Origin: Melittangium boletus DSM 14713
GTDB taxonomy: Bacteria > Myxococcota > Myxococcia > Myxococcales > Myxococcaceae
DNA length: 64,000 bases
Direction of reading: 5' to 3'
Assembly (NCBI RefSeq): GCF_002305855.1
Contig: NZ_CP022163.1
Span: 3,658,292-3,722,291 of the forward strand
How positions within the stretch are numbered: the stretch's first letter is position 1; the number at the start of each line of letters is the position of its first letter. The notes below the pieces were generated by a model, which ran no database searches, was not told the DNA's origin, and saw nothing but the letters and a program-made list of their open reading frames with translations. The position numbers were made by a program, and so were the translations under genes. Below, piece by piece: positions 44,013 to 51,854 of this stretch.

Positions 44013-44110
44013 GCGGGTGGATCCTCTGCGTTGGTGATGGGCCGCCTCGTCTCGGGCCGGCGCATCGTGGGGATTTGCTGTTGGGGCTGTTCTACACAAC
44101 AGCTGACCAA

Positions 44111-44140
44111 ACATAACGCCATAAAGACACGTTTTGTCGA
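44111..44140 (-). promoter_or_regulatory. sigma-70-like promoter for the AT-hook-like gene
   Basis: On the minus strand TCGACA (44140-44135) and TTATGT (44116-44111) are separated by 18 bp in an unusually AT-rich stretch, about 100 bp upstream of ATG 44012. Matches to TTGACA/TATAAT are 5/6 and 4/6. No start site is known. Confidence 0.35.
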
Positions 44141-44471
44141 TTAAATTGAAGTAAATGTCGCGAGTGGCACGCCTTGGACTGCTACATCTGCACATCCGTT
44201 CAGCCCACCCAGACGAAGACAAAGTGCCTGCGTGGCGCATCTGGTTTCCGGCCGCAAAGCCTCGCGTGGGGCAACCCTGACCCGTCAGGACAAGGAGGAC
44301 CCTCCCTCCGAACGCGTGCGTTCCACTCCGCGTCGGGGTCCTGCGTGGTTGATTCGGGAGTAATCCAACACTCCCCGCGACTTCTGGGCAGGGGTTGGCG
44401 GGGAGGCGGGCGAGCACGAATCCGTCCCGAGGAGGTGCCGTCCCAACGGGCAATCCCCAACTTCATTCCCC
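44141..44471. other. intergenic region without recognised gene
   Basis: Lies between the divergent AT-hook-like and acyltransferase genes. No convincing coding sequence, RNA gene or repeat was seen. The left edge is AT-rich; the right part is GC-rich and presumably holds the promoter for the acyltransferase gene. Confidence 0.4.
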
Positions 44472-45191
44472 GTGGAGACCACCGAGAATCCCTTGCGCCG
44501 TGCGTTCTTCCGCCTCGCCGAGACGGGCGCCGCCCTCTCCGCGCGCTATCACCGTGCCCAGCTCCTGGAGACGAAGCACCTGCCCCCTGCCGGCCCGGTG
44601 CTCCTGGTGGGCAATCACGGCCTCTGGGGATACGAAACACCTGCCTTCTTCCATCTGTTACACCGCGCTACAGGCCGTTACCCACAGGGATTGGCCGAAC
44701 GGGGCTTCTTCAAAATCCCCCTGGTGAAGACCTTGCTGCCCTGGCTGGGTGGAGTGGAGGGCACGCGGGACAACGCCCTCGCCGCCCTGAGAGAGGGCCA
44801 CCTCGTCGTCTGCTATCCGGGGGGTGCCTGGGAAACCTTCAAGAAGCCCCGCCATCATTACACGCTGCGTTGGGAGGGCACGCTCGGCTTCGCGCGGCTG
44901 GCCGCCCGCGCCCAGGTGCCCATCATTCCCTTCGCGGGCTATGGCGTGGATGGCACCTTCGTCTGTCCCGAGGATGAACGCTGGCACGTTTCACTCGCAC
45001 CCGGTGAGAAATACCGCGTTCCCCTCGGGCTGGGATTGGGGCCCCTTCCCCTGCCCGTGCGGATGACCTTCGTGCTCGGCGCGCCGCTGCTCCCCCCGCG
45101 CGCGGACGCCTCGGATGAGCAATTGCAACACTTCCGCGAGCGCATCGCCTCCCGGGTGCGCCACCTCCTCGTGCGAGCCTGTCATGCCTGA
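44472..45191 (+). CDS. PlsC/LPLAT-family acyltransferase
   Basis: 239 residues of lysophospholipid/diacylglycerol acyltransferase type. LLVGNHGLWGYETP is the active-site block, LPWLGGVEGTRDNALAALREG the acyl-acceptor block, and VVCYPGGAWETFKKP the substrate-phosphate block. The usual NHX4D is altered: the His is kept but the Asp position is Tyr/Glu (GLWGYE), as in some MGAT-like enzymes. GTG 44472 is the only reasonable start. Its end overlaps the alpha/beta-hydrolase start by 8 bp, so the two are coupled and may act in one lipid pathway. Confidence 0.82.
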   Translation: METTENPLRRAFFRLAETGAALSARYHRAQLLETKHLPPAGPVLLVGNHGLWGYETPAFFHLLHRATGRYPQGLAERGFFKIPLVKTLLPWLGGVEGTRDNALAALREGHLVVCYPGGAWETFKKPRHHYTLRWEGTLGFARLAARAQVPIIPFAGYGVDGTFVCPEDERWHVSLAPGEKYRVPLGLGLGPLPLPVRMTFVLGAPLLPPRADASDEQLQHFRERIASRVRHLLVRACHA

Positions 45192-46068
45192 GGCCTCCCT
45201 CCCCCCCGCTCCCTCCTCGTCCCCCCCGGCGCCTCCACGCCTCGTCCCCGCGCCCGGGGAGATCCAGCACGGCTATGAATTGCCGTGCGAGGAGCGGCTC
45301 GTCCGAGGGGCTCCCACCCGGCTGTTCACCTTTCCCCAGGGGAGCACGGACCCCACTCGCACCGTCGTCTGTCTGCCAGGGCTCGGCGCCTCGGGCCGCT
45401 CCTTCGCGCCCATGCGTCCGCTCGCCCCCGACTGGCGGCTGCTCCTGTGGACGCCGCCCCCGCACACCCCGCTGACCCATACCCCGCTGCAATGGAATGT
45501 CGCGTCATTGGCGCATCCGGACGCGGGATTGCCCGGGCGCTTCGCCCTGGTGGGCTCGTCCTTTGGCAGCCTCGTCTCCCTGGCGTTCGCCCTCGAGCAC
45601 CCCGAGCGGCTCAAGGCCCTGGTGCTCGTGTCTCCCGTGGCGAGCGTGCAACGCATCCGCCGGGGCGCGGTGGCCCTGTCCACCCTGGTGCGCATTCCCA
45701 AACCCTTCGCCTTCCTCTTCGCTCCCACCGTGGCGCGAGTCATGGGCGGGCGCTACCTGCCCCCCGAGGGGCGCGCGGAGATCGTCCGCGAGGCGCGCCG
45801 GCTCTCGCCCCTGGAAATGCTGCGACGGCTCAAGGACATCCTCGACGCGGACTACCTGGAGCGGCTCGAGCAACTGCGCGTGCCCACGCTCGTCCTTCAC
45901 GGAGGCCGAGACAAGCTCGTGCCCCTGTCCTCCGCCCGGGACGTGGCGGCCCGCATTCCTGGCGCCCGCCTGGAAGTCCTGCGCGAGGCCAGCCACCTGC
46001 CCTACATGAGTCACACCGACGCCTTCAATGCCTTCGTCGGCGACTTCCTCTCCCAACACGACACGTGA
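45184..46068 (+). CDS. alpha/beta-fold hydrolase
   Basis: 294 residues. A Pro/Ser-rich N-terminus leads into a complete alpha/beta hydrolase: VVCLPGLGASGRSF (oxyanion region), LVGSSFGSLVSLAFALEHPERL with the nucleophile Ser in GSSFG, VLHGGRDKLVPL (acid Asp) and ASHLPYMSH (His). Probably an esterase or lipase; the substrate is not indicated. Coupled by an 8-bp overlap to the upstream acyltransferase, and followed 15 bp later by proline dehydrogenase. Confidence 0.87.
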   Translation: MPEASLPPAPSSSPPAPPRLVPAPGEIQHGYELPCEERLVRGAPTRLFTFPQGSTDPTRTVVCLPGLGASGRSFAPMRPLAPDWRLLLWTPPPHTPLTHTPLQWNVASLAHPDAGLPGRFALVGSSFGSLVSLAFALEHPERLKALVLVSPVASVQRIRRGAVALSTLVRIPKPFAFLFAPTVARVMGGRYLPPEGRAEIVREARRLSPLEMLRRLKDILDADYLERLEQLRVPTLVLHGGRDKLVPLSSARDVAARIPGARLEVLREASHLPYMSHTDAFNAFVGDFLSQHDT

Positions 46069-46083
46069 GGCCCCAGCCCGCCC

Positions 46084-47019
46084 ATGGATCCGACCACCCA
46101 CCTGTCCCGTTCCGCCCTCATGTTCCTCTCGCGCCGCGAGGGATTGAAGGACCTGGCCACCCGCGTGCCCGCCCTGGAGAAGGTGGCCCGGCGCTTCATC
46201 GCGGGCGAGCGGATGGAGGACGCCGTGGCCGCGGTGAAGGAATTGAACGCGCGCGGCATGACGGTGTCCTTCGACCATCTCAACGAGGCGGTGCGCAACG
46301 AGGCCGAGACGCACGAGGAGGTGAAGGAATACCTGCGCCTGCTCATGCGCATCGACCAGGTGGGCGCCCGGGGCAATGTGTCGCTCAAGCTCACCCAGTG
46401 CGGCCTGTTGCTCGACCGGGAGCTCGCCCTGCGCAACGCGCGTCAGGTGGTGGCCGAGGCCGCGCGCCGCGGCTCCTTCGTGCGCATCGACATGGAGCAG
46501 AGCCCTGTCACCCAGGCCACCTTGGACGTGGTCCGCGCGCTGCACCGTGAATTCGGCCAGGCCCACGTGGGCGCCGTGCTCCAGAGCAGCCTCTACCGCA
46601 CCGAGGCCGATGCCCGCGCCCTGTGCGCGGAGGGCATCCGCATCCGTTTGTGCAAGGGCGCCTACCTCGAGGGGCCCGAGGTGGCCTGGCCCGACAAGCG
46701 AGACGTGGACGAGAACTTCCTGCGCTGCATGCGGGTGCTGCTCGACAGCGGGCTGTACCATGGCATCGCCACGCACGATGAGCGGATGATTTCCGAAACG
46801 CTCGCCTACGCTCAACGCCAGGGCCTCGCGCGCGGCGCCTTCGAGTTCCAGATGCTCTATGGCATCCGCGGGGACTTGCAGGAGCGGCTGGTGAAGGAGG
46901 GCCACCCGGTGCGCGTCTATGTCCCCTATGGCAAGCACTGGTACCCCTACTTCATGCGCCGGCTCGCCGAGCGCCCCGCCAATGTCTGGTTCGTCCTGAA
47001 GAACTTCTTCCAGGGCTAG
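46084..47019 (+). CDS. proline dehydrogenase (monofunctional PRODH)
   Basis: FAD-dependent oxidation of L-proline to pyrroline-5-carboxylate. 311 residues, the length of stand-alone PRODH. Conserved blocks are VSFDHLNEAV, GNVSLKLTQCGL, FVRIDMEQS, VGAVLQSSLYRTEADA, IRLCKGAYLEGPEVAWPDK, IATHDERMI, FEFQMLYGIR and VYVPYGKHWYPYFMRRLAERPAN (the RRxxERP substrate motif). The P5C dehydrogenase is not in the window. Its stop overlaps the convergent glutathione reductase gene by 4 bp. Confidence 0.93.
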   Translation: MDPTTHLSRSALMFLSRREGLKDLATRVPALEKVARRFIAGERMEDAVAAVKELNARGMTVSFDHLNEAVRNEAETHEEVKEYLRLLMRIDQVGARGNVSLKLTQCGLLLDRELALRNARQVVAEAARRGSFVRIDMEQSPVTQATLDVVRALHREFGQAHVGAVLQSSLYRTEADARALCAEGIRIRLCKGAYLEGPEVAWPDKRDVDENFLRCMRVLLDSGLYHGIATHDERMISETLAYAQRQGLARGAFEFQMLYGIRGDLQERLVKEGHPVRVYVPYGKHWYPYFMRRLAERPANVWFVLKNFFQG

Positions 47020-48428
47020 TCCGCGCTCCGGCGCGCGTCGTGGCCGAGTTCCCGGGCCGACTCCACCTCGGGCTCCGGGCGCTTGTCCCGCATCGTCACG
47101 AACTCCTCGGCCGCCGTGGGGTGGATGCCCACCGTGGCGTCCAATTGCTTCTTCGTCACGCCACACTTCAACGCCACCGCCAGCCCCTGGATGATCTCCG
47201 GCGCGTCCGCCCCCACCATGTGAAAGCCCAGCACCCGCTCGCTGCCCCGCTCGACGATGACCTTCATCATCGTCCGCTCGTCCCGGCCACTCAGCACATG
47301 CTTCATCGGACGGAACGTGGACAGGTACACATCCACCTCGCCGTGCTTCGCTCGCGCCTCGCGCTCGGTGCACCCCACCGCCCCCACCGGTGGCTGGCTG
47401 AACACCGCCGAGGCCACTCCCGTATGGTCCAGGGTGATGTCCCGCTCATTGAAGAGCGTTTCCGCCACCGCCCGGCCCTCGGCGATCGCCACGGGCGTGA
47501 GGTTGATGCGATCCGTCACGTCCCCCACCGCGTAGAGGCTTTCCACGTTCGTGCGCGAGTGCTCGTCCACACACACCGCGCCGCGCTCGTCCAGCCGCAC
47601 GCCCGCCGCCTCCAACCCCAAGCCCTTCGTATTGGGCACCCGCCCCGTGGCGAACAGCACCGCGTCCACATCCAACGTCTCGCCCATGGCCGTGAGCACG
47701 CTCAGCGTCCCGTCCGGCCGCTTCTCCACGTCCGCCACCACCGTCTCGGGCCGCAGGTCCACGCCCCGCTTGCGCATCTCCTGCGAGAGCGTGGCGCGCA
47801 CATCGTCATCGAAGCCGCGCAGCACCGAGGCGCCCCGGAAGAACATCGTCACCTTCGAGCCCAGCGCCTGGAAGATGCCCGCGAACTCCACGCCGATGTA
47901 GCCCGCTCCCACGATGAGCAACCGCCGGGGAATGGTCTCCAGGCGCAACGCGCCATCCGACGTGAGCACGTGCTCGATGCCCTTCACCTTCGGGAGGAAG
48001 GGATGCGAGCCCGTGGCCACCAGCAGGTACCGGGCCGTGTAGCGCTGGCCGCCCACCTCCACCGTGTGCGCGTCCAGCACCCGGCCCCGGCCCCGGATGA
48101 CCCGCACGCCCGAGTCCTTGAGGAGCCGGCCATACACGCCCTCCAACCGCTCCAACTCCCGCGCCTTGGCCGCCTGGAGCTTCTTCCAGTCCAGGCGCGG
48201 CGGCTCGAGGGACCAGCCATGGCCCGCCGCGTCCTCGAACTCGTCCCGGAAGTGCGCCCCATAGACGAGCAGCTTCTTGGGCACGCAGCCCCGGTGCACG
48301 CACGTGCCCCCTACCTCCTGCTCCTCGCACAGCGCCACCCGCGCGCCCAGGGCTCCCGCTCGGCGGCTCGCCGCCACCCCTCCCGAACCGCCTCCCAGGG
48401 TGAACAAGTCGAAGTCGTAGTCGGACAT
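47016..48428 (-). CDS. gor: glutathione-disulfide reductase-type FAD/NAD(P) disulfide oxidoreductase
   Basis: 470 residues, class I pyridine nucleotide-disulfide oxidoreductase. FAD site GGGSGGVAASRRA, redox-active Cys43/Cys48 in GGTCVHRGCVPKK, NAD(P) site VGAGYIGVEFAGIF, second FAD motif LYAVGDVTDR, and active-site GIHPTAAEE at the dimer interface. Overall order and the CVxxGCVPKK loop match bacterial glutathione reductases; a related disulfide (e.g. of another low-molecular-weight thiol) cannot be excluded. Start ATG 48428. Convergent overlap of 4 bp with proline dehydrogenase. Confidence 0.88.
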   Translation of the reverse strand: MSDYDFDLFTLGGGSGGVAASRRAGALGARVALCEEQEVGGTCVHRGCVPKKLLVYGAHFRDEFEDAAGHGWSLEPPRLDWKKLQAAKARELERLEGVYGRLLKDSGVRVIRGRGRVLDAHTVEVGGQRYTARYLLVATGSHPFLPKVKGIEHVLTSDGALRLETIPRRLLIVGAGYIGVEFAGIFQALGSKVTMFFRGASVLRGFDDDVRATLSQEMRKRGVDLRPETVVADVEKRPDGTLSVLTAMGETLDVDAVLFATGRVPNTKGLGLEAAGVRLDERGAVCVDEHSRTNVESLYAVGDVTDRINLTPVAIAEGRAVAETLFNERDITLDHTGVASAVFSQPPVGAVGCTEREARAKHGEVDVYLSTFRPMKHVLSGRDERTMMKVIVERGSERVLGFHMVGADAPEIIQGLAVALKCGVTKKQLDATVGIHPTAAEEFVTMRDKRPEPEVESARELGHDARRSAD

Positions 48429-48535
48429 GCGTCCAAGTTGCCCACTCCCCGTGCCTACCGCCAAGCAGGCGGGGGAGCGAACTCGACCTCTTACCCACTA
48501 GATGGCAGTTGGACGTCCTCAGTTGGTGACGTCGC

Positions 48536-48566
48536 TTGACAACAGCCTGCGCTTGTCGCAAATAAT
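48536..48566 (+). promoter_or_regulatory. putative promoter of the toxin-antitoxin operon
   Basis: A perfect TTGACA at 48536-48541, with AATAAT at 48561-48566 (spacer 19), lies about 55 bp upstream of the DUF4258 gene in a locally AT-rich stretch. A shorter-spaced CAAATA is an alternative -10. Confidence 0.5.
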
Positions 48567-48579
48567 TGACTTAAGGTCA
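48567..48579. promoter_or_regulatory. inverted-repeat operator, probably for the antitoxin
   Basis: TGACTTAAGGTCA is a near-perfect palindrome (TGAC-N5-GTCA), starting at the end of the putative -10. The downstream antitoxin has an HTH domain, and MqsA-type antitoxins repress their own operon by binding such palindromes. Binding here is inferred. Confidence 0.5.
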
Positions 48580-48620
48580 TTGCTTGATCCGGAGCGCGGA
48601 GCCTCGTTACAGTGGCTCGT

Positions 48621-48905
48621 ATGAAGGAGCCGTTCGACCGCAACGAAGCCAAGAAGCTCGTCCTGAAGATCCTCAATGAGGGACTCACGGTGTTCTCCCG
48701 GCACGCAGAGGAAGAACTCGCGAAGGATGACCTGACGACCGTCGATGCGACGAACGTGCTTCGCGCGGGGAAGATCACCGAACCAGCCGAGTTGGAACGG
48801 GACACCTGGCGCTACAGGGTCCACACCGAGCGGATGGTCGTGGTTGTCTCCTTCGTGTCCGAGTCCAAGCTGAGGATCGTCACGGCTTGGAGAAAGAAAA
48901 AATGA
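48621..48905 (+). CDS. DUF4258/MqsR-like toxin
   Basis: 94 residues with a DUF4258 pattern: LTVFSRHAEEELAKDDLTTVDATNVLRAGKIT, then WRYRVHTERMVVVVSFVSESKLRIVTAWRKK. DUF4258 belongs with RelE/MqsR-like fold toxins, mostly mRNA interferases. The gene precedes an antitoxin-like gene and overlaps it by ATGA, in toxin-first order as in mqsRA. Start ATG 48621 (MKEPFD). Toxin activity is inferred from family and pairing. Confidence 0.78.
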   Translation: MKEPFDRNEAKKLVLKILNEGLTVFSRHAEEELAKDDLTTVDATNVLRAGKITEPAELERDTWRYRVHTERMVVVVSFVSESKLRIVTAWRKKK

Positions 48906-49393
48906 AGTGCGACGCCTGTGGAGCCCCAATGAAGAGTGGACGGGAGAACTTCCTGTACACCGCCTGTGGCCTGGACACCGTCACGCTCATGAACGTGGAA
49001 GTCCGCCGCTGCGCCGAGTGCGGTGAGTACGAGGTGGACATCCCCCGCATCGAAGAACTGCACCGGCTCATCGCCCAGGAAGTCGCGGCCAAGGCGGCCC
49101 GGCTCACGCCGATGGAAGTCCGGTTCCTGCGCAAGTACCTCGGATTCTCCGGCGTGGACTTCGCCGCGGTCCTCGACGTCACTCCCGAAACCGTGTCCCG
49201 GTGGGAGAACGGCAAGAAGCAGATGAGTCCCGTCTCCGAGCGTGCGCTCAGGCTGATGGTCTTCGTCCGAGCACCCCTCGCGGAGTATCCCCTCGAGAAA
49301 CTGGCGGAGGTCGCCCAGGGAGACGCCGTTCCCCTTCGCATGAAACTGCGCGAGTCACGCTCTCAGTGGCAGGCGGAAGCCCTGGCCGCGTAG
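48902..49393 (+). CDS. MqsA-like antitoxin (YgiT-type zinc finger plus HTH)
   Basis: 163 residues. The N-terminal zinc finger has Cys3/Cys6 and Cys37/Cys40 (CDAC...CAEC). Then comes an XRE-type helix-turn-helix, LTPMEVRFLRKYLGFSGVDFAAVLDVTPETVSRWENGKKQMS. This is the two-domain layout of MqsA/YgiT antitoxins: the zinc domain binds the toxin and the HTH represses the operon. ATG overlaps the toxin stop. A palindrome at 48567-48579 is the likely operator. The C-terminal 40 residues extend past the usual HTH end. Confidence 0.83.
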   Translation: MKCDACGAPMKSGRENFLYTACGLDTVTLMNVEVRRCAECGEYEVDIPRIEELHRLIAQEVAAKAARLTPMEVRFLRKYLGFSGVDFAAVLDVTPETVSRWENGKKQMSPVSERALRLMVFVRAPLAEYPLEKLAEVAQGDAVPLRMKLRESRSQWQAEALAA

Positions 49394-49513
49394 GTCCAGG
49401 TGAAGAGACAAGGTCTCGGCTGTCTCCCTGGAGTGCCACCAGGACACCTCCCAAGAGGCATCGCGCCAGGTCATCCCCATGTTCAGGGCGGACCCCTGGA
49501 TGGAAGGTGACGC

Positions 49514-50005
49514 ATGAGCGCGATGCAACCGGCCCCGGGCGCCCTCGCGGGCGCGCTGGGCACCCTCGCCGTGAGTGCATGGGAGCCCGCGCGCGATGCG
49601 CTGCTCGGCCATCCTCCCGTGTACGCCGTGAGGTCCCTCGCCACCCTGGGCGCTCGACGGGCCTGGGGGGTGCGGCTCTCGCCCCGCTCCGCCCTGCGCT
49701 GGGGGCTCCTCGCCCGGTGGTTGTACGGCCCCGCGATGGGCACCCTCTACGCGGCCCTGCGCCCCCGGCTCCCCGCGTCCGTTCGGCTGGGCGGACTCAC
49801 GCTCGGCGCCGCGGTGGCACTCCTCGAGCACGTGGCCTTTCCCCTGCTTCGCGTCACGCCTCCCTGGCGCACGTGGTCTCTCGGGGAGAAGGCACTGCTC
49901 GACCTCCAGGTGATGCTCTTCGGCGTCGTCACCGAGGCCGTGCTGTCCCGGAGGACCCCGCCCCATGACGCCAAACCCCGGCGGGTGGGCGTGGCGGGGA
50001 TCTGA
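49514..50005 (+). CDS. membrane protein, 163 aa
   Basis: Begins MSAMQPAPGALAGALGTLAVSAWEP and has hydrophobic segments near 8-22, 68-80 and 90-112 (LGGLTLGAAVALLEHVAFPLL), plus a weaker one near LLDLQVMLFGVVTEAV. A basic tail follows. It has no recognised domain. ATG 49514 has AAGGTG just upstream. A perfect 18-bp palindrome lies 7 bp past the stop. Confidence 0.55.
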   Translation: MSAMQPAPGALAGALGTLAVSAWEPARDALLGHPPVYAVRSLATLGARRAWGVRLSPRSALRWGLLARWLYGPAMGTLYAALRPRLPASVRLGGLTLGAAVALLEHVAFPLLRVTPPWRTWSLGEKALLDLQVMLFGVVTEAVLSRRTPPHDAKPRRVGVAGI

Positions 50006-50011
50006 ACCCTC

Positions 50012-50029
50012 CCTCCTTATATAAGGAGG
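50012..50029. terminator. perfect 18-bp palindrome between convergent genes
   Basis: CCTCCTTATATAAGGAGG is fully self-complementary with an AT-rich core. It sits between the stops of convergent genes (50005 and 50042), so it may be a bidirectional terminator. A protein-binding site is the alternative. Confidence 0.4.
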
Positions 50030-50041
50030 TGGAACCGCCGC

Positions 50042-50485
50042 TCAGAAGACCGAGGACTCGAGCCCGTCGTTGGACAGGTCCACCAGTTCCTCGCCCAGCA
50101 CGTCGCTGGCGTTGCCATCGAGCGAGTTGAACAGGTTCGTCATGAACTCGCCCACTTCGTCGGCCGACATCCCCTCGCCTTGCAGCAGCTGCGCGAGCGT
50201 GCCGCGAGCCTGCTCGGAGATCTGCTCCTCGCTCCACTCGGCCTTACCCGCGCTACCCGAGCCCGGGCCCACCCGCTCCTCGCCCTGCTCCGGGAAGTGC
50301 AGCACCTGACCCAGCCGCTCACCCGCATGCGTCGCGGCGGCTCCGAAGCTGTCCTTGCTCTGCCCCACCCGGGCCTTCGCCGTGGCCGGCGCCGCCGTCT
50401 GGGTCCGAGGCGTCGCCACCGGACGAAGCCCCTCGGCGACGCGGGCGGTGTTCATCGGGAGCGAGAGGGCGGCGGCGCGGACCAT
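50042..50485 (-). CDS. hypothetical protein, 147 aa
   Basis: Soluble protein with a low-complexity Ala/Thr/Arg-rich N-terminus (MVRAAALSLPMNTARVAEGLRPVATPRTQTAAPAT) and an acidic helical C-terminus (WSEEQISEQARGTLAQLLQGEGMSADEVGEFMTNLFNSLDG). No signal peptide and no known domain. ATG 50485 has a GAGGAA-like site. Its upstream region holds the 18-bp element also found upstream of the LysM-GH19 gene, so the two may share regulation. Confidence 0.6.
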   Translation of the reverse strand: MVRAAALSLPMNTARVAEGLRPVATPRTQTAAPATAKARVGQSKDSFGAAATHAGERLGQVLHFPEQGEERVGPGSGSAGKAEWSEEQISEQARGTLAQLLQGEGMSADEVGEFMTNLFNSLDGNASDVLGEELVDLSNDGLESSVF

Positions 50486-50566
50486 GGGACGATTCCTCGG
50501 GAAGGGACTGCGGACATCCTCCAAAGCAGGCGCCGTGCCAGCGTCCGGCCCTCCTGGAAGCCATGT

Positions 50567-50584
50567 AACCCCTTGGACTCATTG
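50567..50584 (-). promoter_or_regulatory. conserved upstream element shared with 27363-27380
   Basis: Minus-strand CAATGAGTCCAAGGGGTT, about 82 bp before ATG 50485. It differs at one base from the copy upstream of the LysM-GH19 gene, and both are followed by short G/C-rich sequence containing CCAGG. Confidence 0.4.
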
Positions 50585-50616
50585 GGAACGCCACGGGCCG
50601 CCCTGGTGTCTGCGGT

Positions 50617-51219
50617 CTACCCCTGGTGACTGTTGTCACCAGGGGCCACCGAGGAGCGCGGCACCCAAAGCCGTCCCAGCTCCAGGGGCTCGGCGTCGAA
50701 GGGCTCGGCGTGGATCACCTCGTTCCCCTCATGCCGGCCCACGGGCCGCCAGCCCGACGCCTCCCGGCGGTAGATCTCCAGGGCCTGGGCCCTTGGGTCC
50801 ACCAGCCACGCGTGGCTCACGCCCTCCTGGTGATAGAGCGCCATCTTCCGCCCGCGATCCAACGCCGCCGTGGAGGGGGAAAGCACCTCGCACACCCAGT
50901 CGGGCGCCACATCGAAGAAAGGCTCGTCCCGCGCGAGCAGTTCCGGCACGCGCTCCCGCCGCCAGCCCGCCAGGTCCGGCACCAGCACCTGTCGGCCCAG
51001 GTGCAGTTCCGGCTCGTCGAGGATCCACCACCCCCCGGGCCCTCCCCCGCCCTCGCCGTACGTGGAACCCAACACCACTCCGAGCACCGACGCCGCCCAG
51101 GCATGCCACCTCGCCGGCCGGGGAAAGGCCCACAGCGCGTCGTCGATCAACTCCCCCACCCACCCGACCGGCAGCGCCTCGATGTCCTCGTAGGTCGCCG
51201 GAAACTTCTCCCTGCCCAT
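50617..51219 (-). CDS. Uma2-family (DUF820) PD-(D/E)xK nuclease-like protein
   Basis: 200 residues of the Uma2/DUF820 family: YEDIEALPVGWVGELIDDALW, then VPDLAGWRRERVPELLA (first acidic), DWVCEVLSPSTAALDRGRKMALYHQEGVSHAWLVDPRAQALEIYRR (the E-V-LSPST core and K). The restriction-endonuclease-like core seems intact. Uma2 proteins are very abundant in some bacteria but their substrate is undetermined. ATG 51219 has GGGAGGCAG-like sequence upstream. Not linked to any neighbour. Confidence 0.88.
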   Translation of the reverse strand: MGREKFPATYEDIEALPVGWVGELIDDALWAFPRPARWHAWAASVLGVVLGSTYGEGGGGPGGWWILDEPELHLGRQVLVPDLAGWRRERVPELLARDEPFFDVAPDWVCEVLSPSTAALDRGRKMALYHQEGVSHAWLVDPRAQALEIYRREASGWRPVGRHEGNEVIHAEPFDAEPLELGRLWVPRSSVAPGDNSHQG

Positions 51220-51305
51220 GTGCCTGCCTCCCGCCGGGCCCCGAGCCCGACCGCTCCCATCCTATCCGGGAGTCTGACATCCGAGGTAGGGTACGGCGCC
51301 GGACA

Positions 51306-51713
51306 TCACACGTCCAGGGGCTCGGTCACGATGTCGACCGTCGCCGAGGTCATCAACTTGTGGATGGGGCAGCGCGCGACCGCGTCGTGGAGCCGCCGGC
51401 GCTCCTCGGGGCTCAGCGCGCCATGGAACGTGAGCTTCACCCGAAGCGCGTACTTCCCCTGCCGCTCCCCGGAGGCATCCCGCTCGACGTGGGTCTCCAC
51501 CCGCTCCAGGGCCATTCCCATCTTGTTCGCGTACCAGGTGGCCGTCAGCGCCTTGCACGCCGCGAGCGAGGCATCGAAGTAGTCGTGGGGATCCGGCGCC
51601 GAGCCCCCGCCTCCCGTGGCGGCGGACACGTCCGCGTGGAAGACATGCTGGCCCGCGTGGAGGACCTGGCGGAAGGCGTTGGGCTGCTCGGTCTGGGCGT
51701 TGATGGACGGCAT
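51306..51713 (-). CDS. OsmC-family peroxiredoxin-like protein
   Basis: 135 residues. OsmC/Ohr-type: DPHDYFDASLAACKALTATWYANKMG with the first catalytic Cys and VARCPIHKLMTSATVDIVTE with the second Cys. The two Cys are the thiol pair of organic-hydroperoxide-reducing OsmC proteins. Likely role: detoxifying organic peroxides. Start ATG 51713 has AGGAG upstream. Confidence 0.88.
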   Translation of the reverse strand: MPSINAQTEQPNAFRQVLHAGQHVFHADVSAATGGGGSAPDPHDYFDASLAACKALTATWYANKMGMALERVETHVERDASGERQGKYALRVKLTFHGALSPEERRRLHDAVARCPIHKLMTSATVDIVTEPLDV

Positions 51714-51854
51714 GGCGTGCTCCTGGGTGGACGAGGCAGGAGACACGCTAACGAAGGGTGACGGCCGGGATTAGCCAGCGGTGCCGGCACTCACTGTTCC
51801 GCGCCTGGAACGGCCCCGCGTGGCTCCGGGCTCCGGGCTAGAGTCGGCGCGGGA

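Noticed and set aside
44174-44977. Plus-strand open frame starting in the intergenic region before the acyltransferase
   Set aside because: It runs in the wrong frame through the acyltransferase gene and has no domain or ribosome-binding site.
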